A program made the translations under genes and the position numbers. DNA of 64,000 nt from NCBI GenBank assembly GCA_016098155.1, contig JAAAJB010000066.1, forward strand, positions 1 to 64,000, given 5' to 3'. A model generated the notes under the pieces. It saw only the letters and a program-made list of their open reading frames with translations, was not told the origin of the DNA and made no database searches. Within the stretch, counting starts at the first letter, position 1; the number at the start of each line of letters is the position of its first letter. This stretch comes from Actinomortierella ambigua. Its lineage: Eukaryota; Mortierellomycota; Mortierellomycetes; Mortierellales; Mortierellaceae. Below, piece by piece: positions 55,852 to 64,000 of this stretch.

Positions 55852-58784
55852 GCAACGCACAACGCGTTATTTTGTAAAATAGAAACATATGTTGTGTATG
55901 GACTGTACATCATCATCATCTCTCTCTGCTCTCAGCAACACTGTCCACCCATCCACGCTCCACGCCCTGGCAACACTCTCCTCGCATTGGTCCCTACCTC
56001 TCTTTCATTTTTCTGGCTCCACTCCACTCCACCCACCCACCACCACCACCCTCTCTTTCAGAGTGGTTGGTCTGGGTTTTGGCTGCTCAGCCCCGCTCTT
56101 TCAAAATCCTCCTCGACCCATTTTCAATTCCATCCATCCATCCATCCAATCCAATCCATCCAATCCATTCTCTCTTTCTCTCTCTCCCCTTTCTTCCCCC
56201 TCTTTCATTTCCCCTCTTTCATCCTTCCTTTCTTCATACTTCCTTCCTGTGTGTGCGTGTGTATTTGTGTATGCTCCCTCTCGTTCATTCTCTCCCCCCA
56301 CACACAAAAAGTACATATACATCCACACCACCCATATTATTGTTTGTTTCCACATCTTTTCATAACATTGTCTCCATCTCTGCCTTTTGCCTTTCCTTCT
56401 CATTCTGCTGCTCTCTCACTCATCCTTGAATTGTCTTTCTTCATCCACTCTGTTCCTGTGTGTGTGTGTGTGTGTGTGTTTGTGCGTTCTTTATGTTGTT
56501 GCGTTTGCTGCTGCTCACTCTTGCTCTCACCCTTTTTTTCCTTGTCTGCCACTCTGGACTCTTTGTCACTCTTTCTCTTTCTGCCGTATACTCACCGACC
56601 TTTCTCTCTCTCTCTCCTATTCTCTGCATCCATACCATACCATCTCTGCTGTGACAACGTGCCCACCCTTTGTCCCCGTCCGCTGACTCGTTACCTCGCC
56701 GGTCTTTACCAACCTCCTGTTTTACTCACTTCCCCCCCCTTGGACCCATCTCTCTTTCTCTCACTCGCACTCTCACTCTCGCCCCATCAATCTCCATTCC
56801 ATCATCCTCTCTTTCTCTCTCTCTCCTTTCCTCACTCTCTACCTTTTCCTACTCCGTAAAAAAAAATTAACCCCACCCTTCCCCCCATCCTCTCATTTCT
56901 CAATTCTTTTTTTCTCACCCACCAATGCAAAACGCAGAGGGTCTCCGTCAGGCACCTCCTCCTCCTAAACCCTCGTCCACCTCAAAGTCTCTGTCGCTGC
57001 AGTCTGTGCCCCCTTCCTCCTCTTCCTCGTCATCATCCGCATTGCCTGCGTCGCCCCTGCACGACAACAACAACAACAACAATTTCAAAGATCCCGCCAT
57101 GGTGAGCCATCGAGTGCCCCCGCCCAAAAAGGGCCCCCCTCCACCACAAAAACCCTCGCGCAGCCAGAACGACCCTTCGTCGTCCTCGCTCTACTCGATG
57201 GGCCATACCTCGCCCTCGCCAACGCCTCTTCGACACCACTCGCCACACGAGTCGCTACGGCCCAACCACACTGACAGCACTACTACCACTACCACGACTA
57301 CCAGCAGCAATAACAACACCCTGAACAATACCAACAGTATGGTCGCCCACTCGTCGCCAAAATCCTCCTACCGTAACCATCACTATGAGCCCTCCGAGTA
57401 CTCGTCGAACCGATCCACCTTCAAGGGCGTTTTCAGCAACATTGTCAGTTCCATGTCAGGTAAAAAAAAAACAAGAAAAAAGAACCCGCTGTACATACTC
57501 TTTTTTTTTTTTTGGCTGTGGATACATTGCAACTTCAATTGGCCCTGGATTGAAAGAACGACGGAAGACAAGGCGGAATATGTGCTCTTTTCTCTGTTTG
57601 TCTATCAGTCGGTCTGTCTGTTTGCTGTCTCCTGCTTTATCCTTGTTTTTTTTTCTTGCTTGTTTGCATCGGACAGACAGAGAGAGAGAGATCCCGCGTT
57701 GTATGTGTGTGTGTGTGTGTGTTGCTCTCTCTCTCTCTCTCTTTTTTTTCTTTCTTTGCCTCTTGTCACTCTTTGTAAAGTTGCCAGTGGGGGGGGTGAG
57801 TGGGGTGGATGAGGTGTTCCATCTGTCTGTGTGAAAAGAGTGACCTCGTTTTTGAGTTGCGGGGTCAGTCAGGTACATCGTCATCCGTCCCTTTTCCTCC
57901 CTTCCTTCCACCCCCCTGTTTCTACTAGCCCTCCCACCTCACCCCACCCTCCCCACGCGCCTTCAATCGGACAAGAAGAAGAACAAGAAGCAGAGGAAGA
58001 AGGAAAAAAAAAGATAGGAGAATCAAAGGAGAGGAGCATATCCATCATGAAGAGCCAAAAGAGAGCGTGGAGGAGGAAGAGGATGATGTCTTGTTGTGTG
58101 GAGGTCTATGTGGGGTAGGAAGAACGACACCGGATGAGCATCGGACCCACCTGCCTGCCTGCCTGCCTGTCTGGCGTGGCGTGGTGTGGTGTGATGTGGT
58201 GCGGCGTGGTTTGGTGTGGTGGTGGTGGTGGTGGTGCCAGACCAACAGCTGGGTGCATCGTGCTCAAAAGAAACAACATCCATAACTTTGTCACACTAAT
58301 AACGAGTGTCTACACCGACTGACCCGGCCCATGTCGCCACCTGTTTCTGCTCTACTCGACTATAGACCTGCTCTCGTCCGACAAGAAGATCGAGATCTCG
58401 TCGCCATATAATCCCGTCCACTTGACCCATGTGGGCTACAATCTCGACACTGGAGAGTTTACTGTAAGTCTATCTGACCAGCCACAACAACAACAATACA
58501 ACAACAACAACAACAAAAAACCAACAGCAGCAATAACATGAGCCAAAGTCAAGAGCCGAAAGAGACACTGTGCAGATGTACCATCCATACCCTCTTCTTT
58601 TTCGGAGAGAAGAGAGGGGGGGAGGAAGGGGAATACCTGTTGTGCAGCCATCTGTCGCTCTTGTCTGTGTGTCTGCCTGTCTGCCTGTGTGCTGTTGAGC
58701 TCTCACACCCCCACCAACTCCGCGGGTGTATCTTCATCTCTTCTCATTCGCCAATGTCTGCCTTATTCACTTTTCTCTATCTTT

Positions 58785-58816
<32 letters not shown>

Positions 58817-61553
58817 CACAAAATGACAACACTCTACAGGGTCTTCCCAAGGAATGGCAGCAACTGTTGCAAGAGTCGGGCATCTCAAAACAAGACCAGG
58901 CAGCACATCCACAGGCAGTGATTGACATTATAGGATTCTACAAGGACACACAAGAGGGCAAGCAGAGCGAGGCAGTCTGGAAAAAGTTTAACCATGCAGA
59001 GGCGTCCAAGGGAGCCACCGCCACCTCGCCAAAAACCTCGTCCCCGACATCCTCGTCCTCGTCCTCGTCCTCCACCTCCTCGGCCTCGGCCTCTGCCTCT
59101 GCCAAGGGTGACCATCGCGCCAGCCGTGACCGCCCCGCACCACCCCCAGCCCCATCAGGACGCCCTGTGTTTGACCATCCTGTAAGTGTTTCTTTTTTAC
59201 TTGGATGATCTTTACCACTTGAAAGGAGAGAGGAGGAGGGGGGGGAGAAGAGAGAAAAGTTACGCGTTCTACTCCTCGGCGAATGAGGGACTAGGACCAC
59301 GGACCGTGTTTTTTTTTCTCTCTCTCTCTCTCTTTGCTTTCGTTACACATGTTGATGGCAGTGACGTTGGCGAATCCGGCAACCATGTAGCGTCCGTTTT
59401 GTTTGGATTGGATGAGGACGAAGAAAGACGACTTTATTGCTTGTCGCTGCAGCTCCCAGAGAGCAGAGAGAGTAGTGGGTGGTGGTGTTGTGTGAGAAAA
59501 AAAAAAGGGTGAACAGCAACCAGAGCCCCGTCCGACTTTCCTTGTCGTCCTAACAACCTCAGATTCACTCACACTCACATCTCTCTCTCTCTCTTTCTCT
59601 TCGGCTTGCTCCCCTTTGGGAACGTAACCATCTGATCACTTCATAACAGCGTCTGCCTCCTAACCCCCCTCCCACCAAAAAGCCCTCTGTCAGCCGGCCA
59701 ACGGAAAAGGTAGGGTGGTGCCCATACAACATCACACGGGAAAAAAAGCTAGAAAAGAGAAAAGAAGGGGTGAAGCAAAAAAAAGGGGGGGAGGGGGAGT
59801 GTATAGAACGTCTCTGACCATATCTCTCTCTGTGTGTGTCTCTCTGTCTCTCTGTCTCTGTCTCTTACTGTTTCTTCCTCTCTATCCCCATATTTGCTTG
59901 TTTGTAGCCCGCCGAGGCTTTGGAGAGGATTGATACGGACACGGACATTGTGTCACCTCCAGCGGCGTCGCCCCCAGCAGTAGCACCACAGCTTCCATCG
60001 CAGGCACCGCGTCAGCCGCCACCCAAGCCCAAGAAGACCCTACACCACCAAGGCGCAACAGCTCCTGCCGTGCCCAGCAAGCCCAGCCATGGTGGCGTGC
60101 CAGCATCATCTGGAGCAGCAACAGCTGGACCCGGAGCAGGATCAGCAGGCACATCGCAACATCACCATCATCACCATCATCAACAACATCCACCAGCACA
60201 ACAACAACAGCAGCAGCAGCAGCAAGGGGCGGTGCGTCGGCGAGAAAAGAAGGAAAAGGACTCTGTGAGTTCTCAGGATGTGATCCGGCGATTACAGGCG
60301 ATCTGCACCGATGCAGACCCGACCAAGATGTACCGGAACCTGGTCAAGATTGGCCAGGGAGCCTCGGGAGGCGTGTACACGGCGTACCAGGTCGGCACGA
60401 ATGTGTCGGTGGCGATCAAGCAGATGAATCTGGAGCAGCAGCCCAAGAAGGAGCTGATCATCAACGAGATCCTGGTCATGAAGGAGTCGAGCCACAAGAA
60501 CATTGTCAACTACATCGACTCGTTCCTGTACCGCGGCGATCTCTGGGTCGTCATGGAGTACATGGAGGGTGGAAGCTTGACCGAGGTCGTCACCACCAAT
60601 GAGATGGCCGATGCTCAGATCGGCGCCGTTTGTCGCGAGGTAAGAGAAAGAGAAAGAGAGAGGGAGAGGGAGAGAAGGAGGGGGGGCCATGGCAAAATAC
60701 ATATTGCAACATGTATTCATGAAGGAGGAGATACTGTTTCTTTTTTATGTTGTACAACGTATACTTTGAATCTATTCTATTTCTGTCTTCTCTTCAATTC
60801 TCTTTCTCACACTCACACACACTTTTTTCTTTTTCTCTCTCTTAGACGTTGCTCGGTCTGGAGCACCTGCACTCAAAGGGCGTTATCCACCGTGATATCA
60901 AGTCCGACAATGTCCTGTTGGCACTCAATGGCGANNNNNNNNNNAGTCCCACAACTCCCCGTTGACACCAAAAGGAAAAAAAAAACAGAGGTTGTTTCCT
61001 TCCCCCCCACCACGAAAAAAAAAAAAAAAAAAAAAAAGCCCGCACCTTTCTTTTCATGAAAGATTGGAGATTTTGATCTGACTACTCACCTATGCAATCC
61101 CCCCCCTACCCACCCTCTCTCCGCCACCCTATAGCCGACTTTGGATTCTGCGCACAGCTAAAGGAGAGCCAAGGCAAGCGAACGACCATGGTCGGCACGC
61201 CCTACTGGATGGCACCGGAGGTGGTGACACGGAAGGAGTATGGACCCAAGGTCGATATCTGGTCGTTGGGCATCATGGCGATTGAGATGTTGGAGGGAGA
61301 GCCACCCTATCTGAACGAGAACCCGTTGCGAGCGCTGTACCTGATTGCAACGAACGGCACACCACAGCTGCAGCACCCAGAAAAGGTGTCGCCGGACTTT
61401 AAGGACTTTTTGGACAAGTGTCTGGAGGTCGATCCCGAGAAGCGCCCGACGGCCACGGAGCTGCTGAGGCATCCGTTTATTGTCAAGGCACACTCGGTCC
61501 GGACGTTGTCGCCGCTGATCAAGGCCGCAAGAGATAGTCAACATCGGCATTAA
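54496..61553 (+). CDS. STE20: p21-activated kinase, Ste20/Pak1 type (contains assembly gap)
   Basis: Cdc42/Rac-activated Ser/Thr kinase for polarity and MAPK signalling. Exons: 54496..55264, 56938..57459, 58366..58463, 58840..59181, 59650..59709, 59908..60639, 60846..60934 (runs into the gap) and 61135..61553; about 1,015 residues. The N-terminus is Ser/Thr/Pro/His-rich. The CRIB motif is [14 protein letters not shown] (about 440-453), followed by [15 protein letters not shown]. Proline-rich and poly-His/Gln linkers precede the kinase: IGQGASGG (about 744), Lys768 in [14 protein letters not shown] (Asp858), [17 protein letters not shown], and ATNGTP near the end. No PH domain is seen, so it is Ste20-like rather than Cla4-like. 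A few codons between LALNG and DFG fall in the gap. The first ATG is uncertain: the frame is open upstream, and ATG 56925 could start a shorter form. Confidence 0.9.
55420..55492. repeat. 14-bp purine tandem repeat (AAAGAGAGTGAGAG)
   Basis: About five near-perfect head-to-tail copies, running directly into a CAG/CAA trinucleotide run. Confidence 0.85.
55801..55852. repeat. (CAGA)n microsatellite
   Basis: About 12 units with one interruption. It is the reverse complement of the TGTC-type array at 53484-53548. Confidence 0.9.
57460..58365 (+). other. Second PAK intron
   Basis: A 906-nt intron (donor GTAAAA, acceptor TATAG) with T, CT, TG and GGTGT-type repeats. No conserved exon is seen inside. 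Confidence 0.6.
59182..59649 (+). other. Fourth PAK intron
   Basis: A 468-nt intron between FDHP and RLPPNPP (donor GTAAGT, acceptor AACAG), CT-rich toward the acceptor. Confidence 0.6.
60935..60944. other. Assembly gap (10 N)
   Basis: Ten unknown bases directly after the codons for LALNG of the PAK kinase domain. The true length is unknown. The missing sequence should include the last few codons of exon 7 and its splice donor. Confidence 0.95.
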
Positions 61554-62150
61554 CGATCCCTTTCCCACCCTCCCCCCTTACACACACACCCAAAAAAAAG
61601 AAGCAAAGCAATTGCAAAAGCAAAGCAAAGCAAAGAAGAGGAAGGGAGAGGGGGAGAGTTTTTTTTGGTGGAAAGAAAGAAAGAAAGAAAGAAAGAAAGA
61701 ACAAGAAAAAAAACCTACCAGCCTCTCCCTAGCCCTACCCTTTTTTTTTCTCCAATTGCTACATCCACAACAATCTCCCTCCCTAAAATGACCACCCAAA
61801 AAAAATTACGAGGGAACTGAAAAAAAAAAAAAACTTGAATCTGAACGTTGGATGAAAAGGATCGAAAAAAAAAAAAGGAAACCCCCCGTCCTCCTCCTCC
61901 TCGACTTCTCCTGCCTACAAGGAGATGAAAAAAAAACCACGCATCCATGTGTTTTTTTTTGTTACACCCAAACATTTACTTATTTCCCCATTGTTTCGCT
62001 CGGAGACTTTCTCCCCCCTCTCTCTCTCTCTCTTTTTTTTACTTGTTCATTTTTTGTTTTACTATTGCACTCTACTCTCTCACTCTCGCCGCCAAAGCCA
62101 GCCTAATAAAAAAAAATGGTTTTTCCTTTTTTTTTTTTTTTTGTACTCTT
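61554..62150. other. Convergent intergenic region after the PAK gene
   Basis: Contains a (GAAA)n run (about 61674-61700) and many A and T runs. No gene is apparent. Confidence 0.5.
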
Positions 62151-64000
62151 TTATACTTTACGTGTGACAAAGACAAGATGGCCCCCTCCACCAAAAGTGG
62201 TCAGCTGTACGTCAAACTGAAATGATGGCTCCTCTACCTGCACGAGCTGTTGTTGTTGTTGTTGTTGTTGTTGACGCTGTTGTTGTTGTTGATGTTGCTG
62301 ATGTTGTTGTTGTTGATCTTGTTGATCTTGTTGATGTTGCTGATCTTGTTGTTGATGATGATGTTGCTGTAAGCGACCGTGTCGGCGACGGGACCCACGA
62401 CGACGCTCAAACACAAGATCAGTTATCAGGCACGGACCGGCCAACACCCGGGATGGAAACCGTGGGTGGCTGCGCGTCGAGACCATCGTCTTGGACAAAG
62501 TCACCGCCGTCGTTGATACCGCCATCACCTCTTCCTCCCCTTCTTCTTCTTCTTCGTCGTCGTTATCTTCTTCTTCTTCTTCTTCTTCTTCTCTGTACAT
62601 GGTGGTCGTATTGTTGTTGTCGTTGTGGTAGTAGTCCTTGTTGTCGTTGACACTGATATTCGCGAGGTCGTTGCCGCTCCGGTTCATATGGTGGGAGTTG
62701 TTGTTGTTGCTGTTACTGTCATCGTCCCTGCTGCTGGTGCCGCGCTTCAAGACCAAGCCCTTGATGCCTCGCTGCTCTTCGATCGCAGCCGTCAGCGCCG
62801 GCGGCACACCCGTCAGCCGGCAGTGGAAGAACTCGAGTGTATCCCAACACCCACTGCTGCTGCTGTTGTTGATCATGTTGTCGTTGCTGTTATTGTCGCT
62901 GCTGCTATTGTCGCTGCTGCTATTGCCGTTGATATTGTCACCGAAATGGCTGTCTCCGCTGGTACTTTGATAAAGAGGAATATTAGGACGACGACAACGA
63001 TGCTGCTCTTGACGCCGATACCATTGCCGCACCCAATCCACCAGCTCGTCAAAGGACAACGTCATCGCCCTGGGCGCCTGAATCCACCTCAACCGCGGGA
63101 ACGAGAAGAGCATGTCCCAGACCATTGTCGCCCTCCTGAAAGGGGAGCCAAAAGGAGGAGAAGAAGAAGAAGAAGAAGAAGAAGAAACACCGCCGCCACC
63201 ACCACCACCATCAGACGGGTCCATGTGGGCCATGGTCGGCGGGACAAAACTATCCTCAGCAAAGACCAATTGATTGTGATAGATCGAGATCTCGAGTCCC
63301 TCAAAGTGGTCGCGACAATGCATGTTCAGGGCTTGCATTGTCAAGGGACCTGGCCGGAACTCTCGCAGTACCCTGAGACGTGGCACCCATGGGATCAACT
63401 GCGCCACCTCGCCGTCGCCCCAGGTATCTGGGACCACGAGTTGATGAGGCAACGAACAATGGCAGGTAGAAGAAGACGACGAAGAGGAGGAGGACGAGGA
63501 CGAGGACGAGGATGGAGAGGAGGAAGACGAGGAAGAGGAATGGAAAGATGAGAGAGATAGCAAAGGTGAAGAAGAGGTACAAGCGGAAGTACAAGTAAAA
63601 GTAGAAGAAACAGTCGAAGGAAAAGTCGACCAAGTTGTGGGAGATGCAAGGGGTGGTGCTGGTGGTGGTGGTACAATGCAGCCACCGCCACCACCGCCAC
63701 TGCCATCCCTGCTTCTACGTTTGTTGCTGCAACGGCAGTGCTGCTGCTGCTGCTGCAGGTCCTGGCCAAGGACCATCTCGACCCTTCGCATATCGGCATC
63801 CTCGAGCGACAGGCGCTGCAGGGCCGGGAAGGCCTGCAGGAGGCGGATGACCTGGGTGGCCTGGACAGTGCCGGCATGGACCATGAGTCGAACCGACAAC
63901 CTGCGGAGATGGGTATGGCGTGGGCGGAAGCTGTTGGAGGGATAGCGGGGGTGGTTGTACTCGTGGTGGTCGTGGTGGTGGTCGTCGTAGTAGTGGTGGT
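62151..64000 (-). CDS. LRR/F-box-like protein with extensive homopolymer runs (5' end outside window)
   Basis: One reading frame runs from the window edge to a stop at 62151, about 616 residues, with no intron visible. Leu-rich segments such as HLRRLSVRLM, LLQAFPALQRLSLEDADM, WVPRLRVLREF and DTLEFFHCRLTGVP have LRR-like spacing, as in fungal F-box/LRR proteins. No F-box is present in the visible part; it would lie upstream. Between these segments are runs of Ser, Gly, Asn, Glu and Gln, the last near the C-terminus, which ends HLVFVTRKV. Coding trinucleotide repeats explain the runs. A role as a substrate receptor for ubiquitin ligases is a family-based guess. Confidence 0.65.
   Translation of the reverse strand, partial: HHYYDDHHHDHHEYNHPRYPSNSFRPRHTHLRRLSVRLMVHAGTVQATQVIRLLQAFPALQRLSLEDADMRRVEMVLGQDLQQQQQHCRCSNKRRSRDGSGGGGGGCIVPPPPAPPLASPTTWSTFPSTVSSTFTCTSACTSSSPLLSLSSFHSSSSSSSSPSSSSSSSSSSSSSSSTCHCSLPHQLVVPDTWGDGEVAQLIPWVPRLRVLREFRPGPLTMQALNMHCRDHFEGLEISIYHNQLVFAEDSFVPPTMAHMDPSDGGGGGGGVSSSSSSSSSPPFGSPFRRATMVWDMLFSFPRLRWIQAPRAMTLSFDELVDWVRQWYRRQEQHRCRRPNIPLYQSTSGDSHFGDNINGNSSSDNSSSDNNSNDNMINNSSSSGCWDTLEFFHCRLTGVPPALTAAIEEQRGIKGLVLKRGTSSRDDDSNSNNNNSHHMNRSGNDLANISVNDNKDYYHNDNNNTTTMYREEEEEEEEDNDDEEEEEGEEEVMAVSTTAVTLSKTMVSTRSHPRFPSRVLAGPCLITDLVFERRRGSRRRHGRLQQHHHQQQDQQHQQDQQDQQQQHQQHQQQQQRQQQQQQQQQLVQVEEPSFQFDVQLTTFGGGGHLVFVTRKV

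Larger units (their letters stand above)
55265..56937 (+). other. Long repeat-filled first intron of the PAK gene
   Basis: A 1,673-nt intron (donor GTAAGC, acceptor CGCAG). It holds a 14-bp purine tandem repeat (55420-55492), a CAG run (55497-55516), a CAGA microsatellite (55801-55852), a TG run (56457-56479) and strongly pyrimidine-rich sense-strand sequence from 56040 onward. Confidence 0.65.

Noticed and set aside
55564..56859. A 431-codon frame inside the first PAK intron
   Set aside because: The translation is Ser/Phe/Leu/Pro repeats from CT-rich intron sequence. It overlaps the intron implied by the joined PAK reading frame.

Overview
This is 64 kb of a fungal nuclear genome. The protein-coding genes are split by mostly short GT-AG introns of about 100-200 nt, core promoters carry TATA boxes, and gene content is fungal: a large oligopeptide-transporter (OPT) family, a URA2-type CAD protein whose dihydroorotase domain is dead, a Ste20-type PAK kinase, and a TKL-like kinase fused to Sel1 repeats. 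Many microsatellites, homopolymer-rich proteins and kinase-Sel1 fusions suggest an early-diverging fungus (Mucoromycota in the broad sense, perhaps Mortierellaceae). That placement is inference, not shown by the sequence alone.

Layout. 0-19.2 kb: six OPT paralogues in tandem, all on the minus strand, the first cut by the window edge. All share one intron at the same codon and a TATA-plus-initiator core promoter. The third gene looks like a chimera made by unequal crossing-over. A 152-bp element with terminal inverted repeats and TA target sites lies between genes 3 and 4. 19.4-24.9 kb: no recognisable gene. 24.9-30.8 kb: a divergent pair, an Nta1-type N-terminal amidase (minus, seven exons) and a PhoD-like phosphatase (plus) with a proline-rich N-terminus. 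31-41 kb: three related small secreted cysteine-rich proteins (minus) around a 1,283-residue kinase with about 23 Sel1 repeats (plus). 42.2-43.3 kb: a complex I assembly factor (NDUFAF2 family, plus). 43.9-51.8 kb: the CAD/URA2 gene (minus, six exons). 52-61.6 kb: a PAK kinase (plus, eight exons), whose kinase domain is interrupted by a 10-N assembly gap. 62.2-64 kb: the 3' part of a minus-strand protein with LRR-like segments and many homopolymer runs.

How the genes relate. The OPT array implies selection for peptide uptake (proton-coupled import of small peptides). NTA1 (N-degron deamidation) and URA2 (pyrimidine synthesis) also touch nitrogen metabolism, but nothing in the sequence shows co-regulation. 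The most novel item is the family of three secreted peptides. Their cysteine spacing is mirror-symmetric, and two of them share a core promoter element.

All exon joins were deduced by eye from splice motifs, reading phase and family conservation, with no transcript data.
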